Source: Vicia villosa
Lineage: Eukaryota; Streptophyta; Magnoliopsida; Fabales; Fabaceae
Length of the DNA stretch: 64,000 nt
Assembly (NCBI RefSeq): GCF_029867415.1
Contig: NC_081186.1
Span: forward strand, 104,754,753 to 104,818,752
Reading direction: 5' to 3'
Shown here: positions 33,900-48,000 of the stretch, piece by piece
Numbering within the stretch: the first letter of the stretch is position 1
Layout: each line of letters begins with the position of its first letter
Notes under the pieces: generated by a model
Databases searched by the model: none
What the model saw: the letters and a program-made list of their open reading frames with translations, nothing else
Told to the model about the DNA's origin: nothing
Made by a program: the position numbers and the translations under genes

Positions 33900-36881
33900 C
33901 TCAACACACCACCTAATTCATTGTGTCTAAACTGTTTACATTCATCATAGCTCTTAGTCTTCTAAATACTTCAATTTGCACACCATTCGTCATGATATAT
34001 GCAATCTGATTCTTAGTTATGCAATGTTCCAGATTCATCTTTCCTTTAGCTACTTGATCTCGAAGATATTGGAAACTCATTTTGATGTGCTTACTTCTAC
34101 CATGTGTTATCGGATTCTTCGTCAGATTGATAGTTGACATGTTGTCGATCTTCATGGTAATTGCTCTATGATCTTATGCTGTAATCTCTTAGACCAAATT
34201 CACCATCCATGTTGCTTGACAAGTACAAAGAGAATCAACTATGTACTCTGATTCACACGATGATAATGCCTCTACTGGTTCTTTTTTCAAACTCCAAACA
34301 ACTGGTACTCCACCTAGCATAAACACATAACCCGGTGTGGGTTTTTGATCCTCAACATCACTACACCAACTTGAGTTGGTGTAATCCACTAGTTTGCATT
34401 CTTTTCCCTCATCAGCTGCAGAAAACAAAATGCCATAATCGAGAGTTCCTTTCAGGTACCTTAGTATCCTCTTTATCGCTACTAGATGTGATGCATTTGG
34501 CTTCTACATGAATCTACTCACTATACTCACATTGTATGCTAGATCAGGCCTTGTGTAACAGAGGTATCTTAATGACCCAACGAGTCTTCTGTACTGGATA
34601 GGGTCGACTTCATCTTCATCTGAGTCTTTCGACAGTTGCAGTCTTGGTTCTGTAGGTGTCAAAGTCGAGTTGTATTCTTCCATCTCTAATCTCTTGAGAA
34701 TTTCGCCTGCATGTCTTCTTTGATGCATCATTAAACCTCTAATGATCTTGTAGAATTTGATGTCAATAAAGTATGAAATGTCTCCCAGATCAGACATTTC
34801 AAATTCCTTTCTAAGATCATCTTTAAAGTCTCTGATCTATTTCTTACAGCTACCTATTATCAACAAGTCATCTACATAGAGACATATTATACATAATTCT
34901 CTCTTGCTTATTCTTAGATATACTCCATGCTCAGTTGTGCACTTCACAAATTCCTTCTTCCTTAGGAACCTGTCAATCTTCTTATTCCAAGCTCTTGGAG
35001 CTTGCTTAAGTCCATACAGGGATTTATGCAACCTGTACACCTTTCTCTCTTCGTCATGTTTCACAAATCCAACTAGCTGTGCAACATAGACTTCTTCATC
35101 TAAGAGACTATTAGGAATGTACATTTAACATCCATTTGACATATGTGTCAACTGTTCATTTCTGCTAGACCAACAACCAACATGATTGTTTCGATCCTAG
35201 CATTAGGTGCAAAAACTTAATCGAAGTTGATTTCTTCTTTCTGAAGAAATCCTTTCACCACAAGTCTCGCCTTATGTTGAGTTACTTCACCTTTAGGATA
35301 ATAATTTACCTTGTATACCCACTTCACATCAATTTCCTTCTTGCCTTGAGGCATTTCGATAATTAATCAAGTGATGTTGTCTTTGATGGACTTCCATTCT
35401 TCATTCATAACTTTCATCCACTTTGAATCCTTCAATGCCTCAACTTCATTGACAAGTTTGACATTTGCGTAGAAAGCATAATGTACCAGCTCACCATTAT
35501 CATCGACCATATCATCTGATGTAATCACACATTCTTGCAGCCTTGCAGACATGTGTCTTATTCTCTGAGGTCTGCTTGGACCTCCATCATCTATGACTTA
35601 TTTTTGTTGAACTTCATCTCTTTCGACTTTAGTGGCTGGTTCTTCACATAAGATTCACATTGATTATTTCTTGACATTTTCAGTCAAATCTCATTCCTTA
35701 AGCTCATTTATGATCACGTCCCTGCTGATCACTACTTGCTTGTTCATTGGGTCGAATAACTTATATTCTCCAGTCGAATGATATCCTATTAGGATCATCT
35801 GACTCGACTTTTTATCAAGTTTCCTTCTCAAATAATTTGGATCCAAATACTTTTAGATGACTCAAGCTAGGTTTGACACCGGACCAACATTCTTTTGGCA
35901 TGATTCCTTCTAACTTCTTCGTCGGACATTTGTTCAATATGTATGTCGTAGTCAACACAGCTTCACCCCAAAATTCTTTAGGTAAATGCTTGCCTTACAA
36001 CATATTTATCACCATATTCATAATGGTTTGATTCTTCCTTTCTGCAGTTCTATTCTGCCGTGGAGTTAGGGTGACACCACCTCATGCACAATCCATTCTT
36101 TTTCACCTAATGTGTCAAAGTCTTTCGACACAAATTCTCTGCCACCATCAATTCTCAGAATCTTGAGCTTTCGTCAACTTTTCATTTCGACCATAGATTT
36201 GAACTTGGAAAATACCTCGATCACTTCACTTTTCTTCTTGATCAGGTAAGTCTGCAGTTTGTAATTGAAATCATCTACGAATGTGACAAAGTATTTGTTA
36301 CCTCCATTTGAATCCACCTGGATTGGACCACATACATCAGAGCATATGACTTTAAGGATGGCCTTCGACTTGCTTCCTACATCTTTAATGAAGTTGTTCT
36401 GGTGCTACTCCGCCTGCATACATTCCTCACATACTTCTCTTGGAATGTCGATTTCTGGTAATACTGAAATCATATTTCCTCTTTTCAACTCTCTGAGGTC
36501 ATTGAAGTGGAGATGGGCTAGTCGATTGTTCCATATCCATTCATCTATGATAGTTGCAATTGTAAGACACTTATGCTCTATCACATTAAGTTCAATCTTG
36601 AAGGTTCTATTTTGAGACATAGGAGCCTTTAAGATTAAATTTCCACTTGAGTCAACAACTCTCACCATCTTGTATTGGATCGACACCTTGTAATTCTTTT
36701 CGACCAACTACCCTATATTGAGAAAATTTCTCTTCATGTTTGATATTTACAATACATTAGAGATTACGGACCTTTGCCACCTTTCCTCATAATCAGAACA
36801 TCACAATACCCTCAGCTGCTAGAGTATAGTCATTTGTAAAGTTCATCGTGTTCTTCATAGAGGGTTTTATGTTGAGAAATC
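33900..36881 (-). pseudogene. Ty1/copia pol remnant: RNase H, RT, integrase, pre-integrase
   Basis: Minus-strand pieces in element order: pre-integrase (36707-36405, WIWNNRLAHLHFNDLRELK); integrase debris (about 36300-35800); the linker before RT (35552-35367); RT (35124-34837, YGLKQAPRAW and CLYVDDLLIIG; 34797-34504, MSDLGDISYF and YNVSIVSRFM); RNase H (34428-34189, KKEPVEALSSCESEYI; 34155-33913, LTKNPITHGRSKHIKM). Frames are separated by several stops and shifts. The element is split at 36881 by a solo LTR and continues as gag beyond 39972. Confidence 0.85.
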
Positions 36882-39800
36882 TGTCATACCCCAAAATTTG
36901 CCCATGTTATTTTTCACACATAAAATCAAAACAATTGACAAAACTCCAATTCTTGAGTAATAGGCCCATAATTTTGGACTATGCACGAAATTCTAAGCTC
37001 AAGATAGGCCCATTTATCATTTAAATTTTATTTCATGATTTTATTTTATTTATATTTGATTTTATTCATTTAAATTCAAATTAAATCAAATATAATCACA
37101 TTTAAAATGAAATAAATTTTATGATCTAACCTCTATTAATTCAATCAATTCAAACATCATCCAAAGGCCAAGATTGAATAAAAAATATGCATGGAATAGA
37201 ATGAGATGCAAATATAGAAAGATTTCATGTAAAATCTTTTTCAATTTCCACATCATCAAATCATTCAATCTCTTGCCAAGTTTTAACCCTAATACATGCC
37301 CTTATATATACATGAGGACACTCAGAATAGGGAGAGAAGGATTCGGATTCAAAGAAAAACTCCAACAAAGTGCAAAAAACTGGAAATCGGTTTCCGAGTT
37401 TGAATACAATTTAAGGACTCTTGGACGTTCAGCAAGGATCATCGTGAACCCAGGAAGGTTTCCCTAGCGTTCTTGAATCCATTGCCATCTGGAATTAGTC
37501 TCATCCCCACACGGTTTGTACTCTTTTTTTCAGAATTTCGATTTCATTTATTTGCGATTCATAAACGTGATTTGCTGATCTATTCATGCTTGTCTTGCCT
37601 TGTGGAACGTTTCGGTGCCATTTAATTGGTGTTTGAGCGCAAGAACCATGAAACACCATGGCTAGGGTTCTTGAAGCATGAATTGGGGCTATGCAATTGG
37701 AGGCCGAATTACCCAAAACCAGTGGCATTATCATGTTTAGGAACGAATACACAATGGATCTGGGCTTTTAATTTGAGTTTCCCGTATTCACATGGTGATT
37801 TTAAGGACTTGCAGGTTATAGCTACGAAGAGAACCGCAGCAAAACCATGGTGAATTCGTAGCAGAAATTGCAGTCTTCATGAAGAAGACGAGGACGGCCT
37901 GGGCGCGAAAGTATTTCGTTCAAAATATTCTGGACTTATTTTCTTTTTTACAAATTGGTTTCATGTTATTATCACTTGGAAAGCGCAGCACAGATGGCAA
38001 ACGCGTTTTGGAGTGTTGAGTGAAGGATCCTGGGTTCGATCCCCAGGACCATGATATTTTTAACAATATGTTGACCACAGATCCCATGCCACGCATTCAC
38101 ACGTGCTCACGATGCACCTGCGCTCATCTACCGCTGGATCCCCTATGCTCTCAGATCCAAGGGACAGAACACGCACGCCTAGGGTGCACCTTCAGAGGTG
38201 GCCCACACAGGATCCAAGCTAAGTTCTTAATTCCTTTTTTTATTTTTTCTTTATTTCTAAATAGTTTTAAATTATATCTTTATTTTGTTTTACACTAAAG
38301 GAAATTCTCAAAATTATTTCTTCCTTTTAAAACCAACTTTTTATTTTTATTCTTATTTTATTTTACTAAGATTTATTTAAATAAACATAATTTATTTAAA
38401 ATATTTTAATTAGGGTTTGAATTTTACTAGATTATTTTTTGGTATAATCTTAAACCTTATTCCGTAGGTTTTAACCTTAGGATTTCCTTGACCTTTGTCC
38501 CCTAACTCTAAAAATCATATTTGGTAGGTATTGCCTATTAACACATTCTAAATCTTATGTGGGTCACAATAAGTTTTCTTAACAAACCTTTCAGGGTTTG
38601 TAAACCCTCTAGGGTTTAGATCGGTTAATGCACTAACGTCCTTTTTCTTTATGCCCAAATTGTCAGGGTTCAATCAGAAATTCTCCGATTACGCGCCGCC
38701 AAATCAAAAGCTAAGTTTCTATTTCCTTTTTCTTTAAAATATTATTTAACTTTTATTTTTTGCCTTTTCGCCCGAAATAGGGTTTGCCTTGAATTAGCTA
38801 TACACTCACTACATCCTTTTTCTTTATGACCAACATTTCAGGGTTATCGTCAAAAACCTCCGCCCATCAACCTTCACCAATCGAAGCTAAATGTTTGTCA
38901 AGTTGCCAAAGCTACGGATATTGGTAACCCTAAACCTTAACCTTGATATTTTTCTTTGTTTATTATTACTTATGTCAAACCCTTTTAAGGGATCCGCTGG
39001 TTTCTTATTCCCTTCCCCCACTATTATGTAACTGTTTACTGGTTGTATTGTTTGGCCTTGAAGGCACTTAAATTATATTATTATTATTGCGTGGTTAGTA
39101 ATGTAGGGAGTGACAAGATTAATTAATCAAACGTTAGATCACTAACAAGATAAAATATTCGAACTGAACCACGTGATTGTTGCACCCACACACCTTTAGG
39201 GTAACCCCTCTTGTTGCCCTGTTGCCTTATTGTTGCCTTGTTGCCTTATTGTTGCCTTGTTGCCTTATTATTTTTGTTGCCTAAAAATAGTCAAGTCCCT
39301 CGATTCCGAGGATACCTAAAGCAATGTTGCATGTTGCCTTCAAAGTTATTGAAACTCCCTCGAGGTTGCCTTATAAAAATGATTGTCCCAAATTGCTAAG
39401 GTATCCTCGCATGATGCCTAAAAATATTAAATGACTATTATATCCTTCCCTTAGACTACCTGCCCTCTTTATGGCAAGGGACAGTCTTGTGGCGAACAAT
39501 TATTCTCGATGACCCTTCAACATCCAATTGAAAGGCTTCCTGCCCTCTTATGGTATGGATAGACCCTTTCGTCCGAAAAGCTAAAAGAACGATTTTTTTT
39601 AAACTTAGGGGAGTTGCTACTAATTGCTTGCTCTTTTCAAATTCAAATCAAAAATACTTTTCCCACTCATTTTTCAAATACTTTCAAAACAAGGCTATGC
39701 TTATTTACAAGCTAAAGTTCTTAAACGAATCTTATCTTATTCAAACTTTTCAAACAAACAAAGTGAGCTAAGCAATTAAGAGCCCATGGATAACCATGGA

Positions 39801-39972
39801 TGCAAAGGGTGCCTTACACCTTCCCTTTGTATAACTTACCCCCCGAACTCAAAATCTTTCAAAAGGTCTTTCCTGTTCTTTTAGCCTTTCCAATTGGATA
39901 AAATAAAAGTCGGTGGCGACTCTTGCTTACCGCGACATTTTTCGATTATAAAAGTCAGTTCACCGTATTACA
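36882..39972 (+). mobile_element. Solo LTR, Ogre/Tat-like, 3.1 kb, plus orientation
   Basis: Starts TGTCATACCCCAAAATTTGC and ends TTCACCGTATTACA. Flanks are AAATC (36877-36881) and AAACC (39973-39977), a 5-bp target duplication with one change. It is the same family as 25894-29726, in opposite orientation: the segment near 39780-39920 (GGATGCAAAGGGTGCCTTAC, then GGTGGCGACTCTTGC) is the reverse complement of 25945-26080. It is about 740 bp shorter. A GTTGCCTTATT tandem stretch lies at 39210-39270. No internal coding region exists; open frames here, such as 37174-37467, are chance. Confidence 0.8.
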
Positions 39973-40860
39973 AAACCAATCTTTCCTTCCAGACATGTGT
40001 GACGAGCATCCTGAGTCCAGGTACCATTGGTCCTTTAATCTCTTTTCATCCCTTGTTATGACTATCAAGATCATCTCTTTTTCTTCATGTTTTGCAAACT
40101 TTGAATCACTTTCTTGATTCTTTCATTTTTCTGGATAATCACTAGAGTAGTGACCATATTTTTGAAAATTGAAACATTGAATATGACTTTTTCCAGGCTT
40201 TCGTCCACCACCTTTTCCTTTACCTGCAACACCACCTCTTTGGTTGCTTTGGTATGAGGGTTTTCTCTGATTCGACCAACTTCCTTCTTGTTGATTTCGA
40301 CCAGTCGAATTGTTGTAACCTCCTCTACCTTTGGTTCCATTCCAACTTCATTTTCCTTTCTTTTATTTTGCTAACTGAGCCTGCAAAGCCACATTCCTCG
40401 TCGATTTCCTGCGGCTCTTTCAGCCATTTTTTGTTCATGAGATTCAAACGTCCCTTGAAGCTCTTTCTATGTCAATGTCGGCAAATCTTTCGACTCTTCT
40501 ATGGCAACTACCACGTGGTCAAATTTTGGAGCCATTGACTTCAAGATATTTCCAACAACTGGTTTTAATGTCAACACTTCTCCACATACCTTGATTTGAT
40601 TCAACAGCTTCGTAACTCTAGTGAAGAAATCGGTCATGCTTTCACTTTCTTCCATTTGAAGCAATTCATACAATCTCTTATGAGTTTGTAACCTCACCTC
40701 TTTCACCTTTTCCACACCTTCAAACAATTTTTCAAGAATTTATCATGCTTCTTTTGCAAATTCTGTATCACTTACTTTTTCAAAATTATTTGAACTCACA
40801 CATTGATGAATTATAAAAAGAGTTCTATAATTCTTCTTCTTCAATTCTTTGCGTGCAACA
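39973..40860 (-). pseudogene. Ty1/copia gag remnant of the element split by the solo LTR
   Basis: Minus-strand 40727-40467 is a UBN2-type gag piece (LYELLQMEESESMTDFFTRV, TKLLNQIKVCGE). Minus-strand sequence near 40340-40071, read in its shifted frames, gives a Gly/Arg-rich region and a degenerate zinc knuckle (CFNFQKYGHYSSD) whose second cysteine is lost. The 5' end, primer site and 5' LTR are missing. Confidence 0.7.
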
Positions 40861-41106
40861 TTTTTTCATCTATTTTTTTTTAATAGGCAATTTGTATCTA
40901 GCGGGTTTCAAACATGAGACTATGAGAGGAGCACACTCTTAGGACCCAAGCGTTTCACCGCTAAACCACACACACGCACACATTTTCTTCATCTGTTGTG
41001 TATTAAATGCGTATGAACTTTAAAATACGAAATTGAAAATTATTTTTTGGAATTTGTAAGTAACTTATGAGATATATTAAATAATTAAAAAAATTATAAA
41101 TGAAGA

Positions 41107-41350
41107 TTTTGATTTTCAGACCAATAAACTCTATAATTCCTTGGCTCCTAGAGAATATATATATATTGAAAATTAGATTTGTGACCCCCAAAAAGATCAT
41201 GGCTTGGCTGCTAGACAGACTATATGGGCTAATTAATAATAAACTAAAAATTGGAATTTCGGCTTTAAAAAACTTTGCAATGCCTTGAGTCCTAGACATT
41301 CTTGATGGGTGAATTAAAACATATTGATAAAATAATATTTATTTTCTTTT
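41107..41350 (+). promoter_or_regulatory. DEFL upstream module, three copies (DEFL4)
   Basis: Three successive copies: CCAATAAACTCTATAATTCC + TTGGCTCCTAGAGA; AGATCATGGC + TTGGCTGCTAGACAGAC + TATATGGG; AACTTTGCAATGCC + TTGAGTCCTAGACATTC with the tail TTAAAACATATTGATAA. The last ends about 90 bp before the ATG. This copy-number pattern repeats before DEFL6 and DEFL9. Confidence 0.65.
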
Positions 41351-41434
41351 TAAAATTTAAGAATTGTTTTTTTGCAATGATCACATACATTTGTTGGTAC
41401 TTTGGTTAGAAATCATTATTTACATTTAGAAATC

Positions 41435-41586
41435 ATGACTTCCTTTGCTACTAAATTCTACACCATCTTCATGTTCTTCTCTCTCGTTATTCTACTTATT
41501 TCTACACAAGGTACAATTTAACTAATCTATTTTTATTTTCTCCTACTACTTCTTCAATTTTAAGTCTTATTTACATTTACTATTAC

Positions 41587-41680
<94 letters not shown>

Positions 41681-41920
41681 TATTGTGTAGAGGAAAAAGA
41701 AGGATACTGTGTAATGCAAAGTAAAGTTTGGTCAGGGCCTTGTGTTATTAGCTTGTCTTGTGATGTAAAGTGCATCAACTCAGAGAAAGCAATTTATGGT
41801 GCTTGTGTACACTTTGATTGCTTCTGCTTATTCAATTGTTCAACACTAAAATTACAAGAATTTAAAGGATATGAAGGAGAGGCTAGTATAAACCTCAATT
41901 ACACTTCAATAAGAACCTAG
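41435..41920 (+). CDS. DEFL4: defensin-like peptide with read-through C-terminal tail
   Basis: Exons are 41435-41510 and 41691-41920, with a 180-bp phase-1 intron largely filled by (ATT)n; the product is 101 residues. The eight-cysteine core has spacing C-x10-C-x5-C-x3-C-x10-C-x4-C-x-C-x3-C. Exon 2 opens EEKEGY instead of EVEAK, so the V-x-A cleavage motif is lost. After the last cysteine the paralogues have TGA; here the codon is TCA and translation runs 26 more residues (STLKLQEFK...) to a TAG. The nucleotides of this tail align with the 3' UTR of DEFL7 (both contain ACTTCAATAA and AACCTAGTACTA). The tail is therefore former UTR, not a conserved domain. Confidence 0.82.
41585..41681. repeat. 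(ATT)n microsatellite in DEFL4 intron
   Basis: About 95 bp of near-perfect ATT repeat. DEFL7 and DEFL8 carry the same trinucleotide at the equivalent intron position, and DEFL6 a short one, so it predates those duplications and has expanded independently. Confidence 0.95.
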
Positions 41921-42869
41921 TACTAACTACTTTGGCTTATCAGTACAATTTTATTTGAATTTTGTAAAATTAATTGTATGAATTTTGAAAATATTAATTT
42001 TATTACAATTTAGAAATTATTATTTTTTATTTATTTATATGAATATTTTGTTATTATTTAATTAAAAGGTTCGTTAAATTTGGATAAACCTATGTGTGAT
42101 CATAAGAATTCACGCTAAAAAATGGATGGATTAGATCTAGTTTCTTAATTAGTCATTTTTTATTTTATGGATACATATGAATTTGGTAAATATATTGCAA
42201 AAATATGGATAAATATATTATTGTTATTATTGTCCTTTAGGGGAATGGAAGTATTCCATCTACTTTTTAAATTCTTCCTTATAAACGACAATGACATTGA
42301 CATTTCTTTTTAATTAATGTTCATTCAAGCTCTTTTATAGGTTTGTTGGGCCTTAGGCAGTGTAATTTGATACGAGCAAGGGGTGCGGTAATTATGTATA
42401 AAGTATTAGTAGGGTTAGTGAATTCATTAATTTAAATTGAAGTAATTCGTAAATTATTTGAATAGTTTTTTTTATTATTTTTATATTCAACTTAATCTAC
42501 AATATAATGTATAATTTTATTTTAGATATCGGATTTGAGTTTCTGAACTCATTGACAGGACATTAGTGTTTTTTTTTTAATATTTTTGTTTTAAATTAAT
42601 ATATTACTATAAAGTATAATTTTATCAATTTTTTATTCATCACCAATACTACAAATGGATCAATGAGTTTACTTAATCTTAAGAGTGAGTGTTGTTTCTT
42701 AATTTGATACGAGCAACGGATTGCAGTGACGGTCATCATGAATAAAATGTTAGTAGGGTTGTTCATGTGTGTTGGTAGACCTACAAATCCGTTTAATCCA
42801 CACACACACTTGTACCACTACTGTTGGATATTCTATTTAATAAGATGTCAATATGAGAAAGCATTTATA

Positions 42870-43858
<989 letters not shown>

Positions 43859-44501
43859 CCTTAAAAAAAAACACCACATATTCATCCCAAAATTTTAAGG
43901 GGATGATATGTGTGTGACTTTTCTCACTTCTAAAATGTTTAATCTCTACTTTTCTAATCAATGTGAGACTTCTCCACACTTGTTTCTCAACACTCTAACT
44001 CACATTTATATTTCTCAACACTTATCTGATCTAACCTACAATAACTTGTATAATTTTGCTTTGAGTATCGGGTTTGAGTTTCTCTATCCGTTAATGTGAC
44101 ATTAGTAATTTCTTATTATTATTTTAAATGAAAATATAAAATTAATATATCACTACAAACTACAATTTTGCCAATTTTTTATTCAGCACTAATACTACTA
44201 CTAGATCTATGTTCATGTAGGAATTATTACTCACACTTGATATACCAACATCTTACTACTCAAAGATGAAATCATATATTTTATTTTTGATTTAATTTTG
44301 ATTTTTTAAATTTTTTGATTATATATAATTTTAAAATTTTAAATTATGGGGTAAATTACTCCAACTTTAAGGGCCCGTTTGGTGCGCAAGATATGATAGA
44401 GACGTGATAGGATATCAAGCAGAATAAGGATAGGATATGATACAGATATGATTAGACTTATCCTATCATGTGTTTGGTTGACACATGATAACAAATAATT
44501 A

Positions 44502-44625
<124 letters not shown>

Positions 44626-44749
44626 TTGTAAAATAACTATATTTTTTCTAAATTATTTTGTAAAATATTTTAAAATAAATAAATTAATAAAAAATAATAT
44701 TTTTCAATAATTGAAAAAAACTCATTGATACTATTGAGTAAATAATTTC

Positions 44750-44755
<6 letters not shown>

Positions 44756-44833
<78 letters not shown>

Positions 44834-44860
44834 CGCGCGCGCGCGCGCGCGCGCGTGTGC
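44756..44860. repeat. (AT)n-(GT)n-(GC)n compound microsatellite
   Basis: About 65 bp of AT, then GT, then a (GC)n run from about 44834 to 44855, then GTGTGCGTGC. A 20-bp GC dinucleotide run is exceptional in this AT-rich window and is a potential left-handed DNA former. Confidence 0.95.
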
Positions 44861-45389
44861 GTGCTTGTGTGAAAAATTACCCTTGCAAAAACATATTAAT
44901 TTGATAAAAAAATAAAATCAGAATTCATATTTTTTAAATTTTAATAATTATTTTATTTTTAAATATTTAAAGTTTTTATTTTATTAAATCAATTATTAAT
45001 ATTTTTAATTTAATATCAAATTAATTTTTATTTATATTTTGTCATATTTAATTTTTATTTTAAATTACATTTTATAGGGGATATTAGTAAATCATTTTCT
45101 TATCCTATCATGTTGTGTCAGCAAACACTGAATTGAGATAGGATATGATACAAATATCCTATCCTGTCTTTTATCCTGCGCACCAAACGGGTTCTAAAGA
45201 GTTAGCCAAGAATTTATCTATTATTAAATATACTAACTATTTAATGTCTCAATAATATTAAATTTTAAAATTTTAAAACGACACCTTTAATAATATGGCT
45301 TTATATGACATGCCATTTTAATTCTATTTTATAGTAATACACTTAAATGACTGGTCTAAAATAACTTCCAAATGATTTGAGTTTATCTT

Positions 45390-45600
45390 TAATGAGTATC
45401 CTATGCCTTGGCTCTTAGATAGACTATGGGAATTGGTTGGAATTTTTTTCTTTCTAATTTTCGGTCCAATAAACTTTCTAATAGACAAACTATATAGACG
45501 GATTAAAACATAATAATAGTAATAAATTGAAAATTATATCTTCACCGCATTAAACATTTTCATATATAATCATTTTGTTGGTACCTTTTGTAGAGAACGT
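45390..45600 (+). promoter_or_regulatory. DEFL5 upstream modules and class-B proximal block
   Basis: CCTATGCC + TTGGCTCTTAGATAGAC, then CCAATAAACTTTCTAATAG + ACAAACTATATAGACGG with TTAAAACATAATAATAG, then ATTAAACATTTTCATATA. The proximal block CATTTTGTTGGTACC + TTTTGTAGAGAACG is shared almost unchanged with DEFL7 and DEFL8 and replaces the TATA/GACACAAA block of DEFL2, 3 and 9. Confidence 0.6.
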
Positions 45601-45618
45601 CTTTTACATTTATGAATC

Positions 45619-45977
45619 ATGACTTTCTCTTCTAATAAGTTCTACACAGTCTTCATGATGTTCCTCTATCTTCTCATTCTCTTTATTTTCACATGTGGTA
45701 CCAAACTATAACTAACTTATACCTTTATTTATTCCATCTTACTTCTTCAAATTCTAAGTCTTATTTACATTCTTATAATTAATTTGATAATTATTTGTTT
45801 TTGTTTTCATGTGTAGAGGTGGAAGCAATGCTTTGTGGAAAGCCATGTAAAACATGGGGAGGGCACTGTTTAATTAACTCGTCCTGTAATGCAGAGTGCA
45901 CTGACAAAGAGCAAGCAATTTTTGGTAGTTGTGAACATTTTGATTGTTTATGCTATTTTGATTGTTGGAAGGGGTAG
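45619..45977 (+). CDS. DEFL5: defensin-like peptide with ninth cysteine
   Basis: Exons are 45619-45697 and 45817-45977, with a 119-bp phase-1 intron lacking the ATT expansion; the product is 79 residues. Exon 2 opens EVEAM, with likely cleavage after residue 30. The core C-x10-C-x5-C-x3-C-x10-C-x4-C-x-C-x3-C is intact, with an extra cysteine at KPCKTW where most members have serine. DEFL7 shares this cysteine. The C-terminus is CWKG and TAG: the ancestral TGA position reads TGG (tryptophan). The mature peptide is acidic (about -2). An out-of-frame ATG lies 7 bp upstream of the chosen start. Confidence 0.87.
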
Positions 45978-46379
45978 ATCAATTGATAAGTGTTGGTTGA
46001 CTTAAATTAAACAAGTTGTTGATATGAATGGAGGTGGCTGAGATACTCAATTGTTGGTTTAAAACATCTATTTTTATTTATATATTAATATAAATAAGTT
46101 ACTGATATGAATTAAAGAAGGTGGGTGAAATACTCAATTGATATTTGTAAATTAATATTTTAAAGTTTAAACTCTAATACGAATATTTATTTATATTTAT
46201 ATATTAATGTAACAAAGTTGTTGATATTTATATATAAATTTTAAATAAAATAAGATGGTGTGGTTAATATAACCCACTATTTTAAGTGATTAAGCGGAAT
46301 TTTCTGATAATTTCAACTTTAAAATAGGATATTTTTTAAATATCAAAAAACTTTGACAAAAATTTTCCTTAAAGGAAAC

Positions 46380-46640
46380 ACCAGTCACTTATTCTGTGTC
46401 CTTCTCTACGAATTGTTGGATGCTTGGTGTAAACCGCGAGCTAGATAAGTCCATTACAAATATATCCACTCAACCTACTGATATATTTTTGAAAACTCTT
46501 GTTTTGATCATTGTCGTTGATATTCACCATCATCGTACATTATTGGATTAGAGACTTGTTGTACACTTGAGAGTGTACCTCTTGCTTTGTATATCTCCAC
46601 TAATTATTGTTCAACCTTCGGGTTGCAAAGTATACATATA
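46380..46640 (+). pseudogene. Possible Ty1/copia RNase H tail
   Basis: One plus frame reads SITNISTQPTDIFLKTLVL, close to the C-terminal copia motif HI.TQEQLADIFTK. The rest of the interval shows no long frame. Low-information match. Confidence 0.35.
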
Positions 46641-46699
46641 AAATATTAAGGTTTCACCTTTGGTACCCTAACTTTTTTGGGTCTAGGTGCATTAGTTTT

Positions 46700-48000
46700 T
46701 TCTAGAAGGTCTAGGATTATCACCTTTAGACCTTTTCAATTTGTCAAATCATAAATGCTCTAAATGCCAAATCTTTTGCACTTAGTGCATTTATAAATTA
46801 GACAAATCTTTTTCTTATGATCTACATCTTTACTAGTTTTTTTAAATCTTTTTTGAAGCCTAGTTTGTTCTTATTTAAGGAATGCTTTTGACTTGATAGC
46901 ACCAAGTCAAGCTTTTCTTTCCCTTAGGTAAACTTACCTAAGATTTCATGCAATTCAATTATTTCCTTTTTCAGGGAGATAAAGATCTCACAAGTTTCTC
47001 TTGAGTTTTTAATTTTAGTTATTTCTAACTTAAATGATTTATTGCTTTCTTCAAGAGATCTTAAATACTTTTCAAGGACTAAGTTGCATTTTCTAAATAG
47101 TTGCTCGTAAGATGGTTTAGTTACCTCAACATCATCTTTCTCGTAGGATGGCTTTAAGCAGACTTTATCTTATTCGATGGAAGAAGGTTCGTCTATGTTT
47201 CTTCCTGAGGTTGATGTTTCTTCACCTTTTCTTCCTTTGAAGACTCCACTTGAAGATACTTCTTCTTCACAGTTTCTTACATATGAGGTTCCTTCGCTTG
47301 ATGTTGAATCTTCCAAAGATCCTTCAACTATTGAGTATGTTTTTTTGAAGGAAACTATTGGAGTAATTTTATAGGGGTTTGATGAAGTTGATGATTCTTC
47401 ACTTTTTGAACTTGCTCCCTTTTCTTTAATTAATTGAACTAGTTCATTCAATCTCTCTATAATTTTCTTCTTTCTTGATTTTTCCTGAAATTCATGAATG
47501 TTCCCATTTTTTTATGTAGGGATTCGATAAACTTCTTATTCTCAACTCTTAGACATTATTTAGTGACAAACGTTCCAATATAATTTCTAAGCTTTGAAAA
47601 ACATTTAAAGGTTGTATCTTCGTCTTCTTCACCCCGTGTATTCATTCCCTCTTTCTTGATACTTTGAAAAACTCCTTATAACATTTCAAGAGTATCCCAT
47701 ATTTCTTTGGCAGTTTTGCATTTGTGAGCATAAAATAATTTGCTATCTTCTAATGACATTACTATAAATCTTTTGGTTTTGAAATCAGGTTTATCTGCTA
47801 CTTTTCCATTTACTTGATAAGTAGGGATAAATGGCTCGTTGATTATAGTTTCTCATAGTTCATAATTAATAATTTGAATAAATATTCTAAACCTAGATTG
47901 CCAAAGTTCAAACCTACTACTATTAAAAAGTGACGGTGTGTTTAGAAAAGATCCCCTTAAAGATGTGTTGGAATTCATCTTTCTCCTGAGATGATAAGTC
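46700..48000 (-). pseudogene. Ty1/copia gag remnant (UBN2-type)
   Basis: On the minus strand, from about 47980 down, shifted frames give MNSNTSLRGSFLNTPSLF, FELW, KVADKPDFKTKRFIV, KTAKEIWDTLEM and a Ser/Glu-rich stretch at 47451-47170. This is the N-terminus and core of copia gag. Frames are broken several times. Pol is absent, so the element is truncated. The plus frame at 47177-47374 is just its antisense. Confidence 0.65.

Noticed and set aside
47177..47374. Plus-strand Ser/Pro-rich frame
   Set aside because: Exact antisense of the copia gag Ser/Glu-rich stretch.
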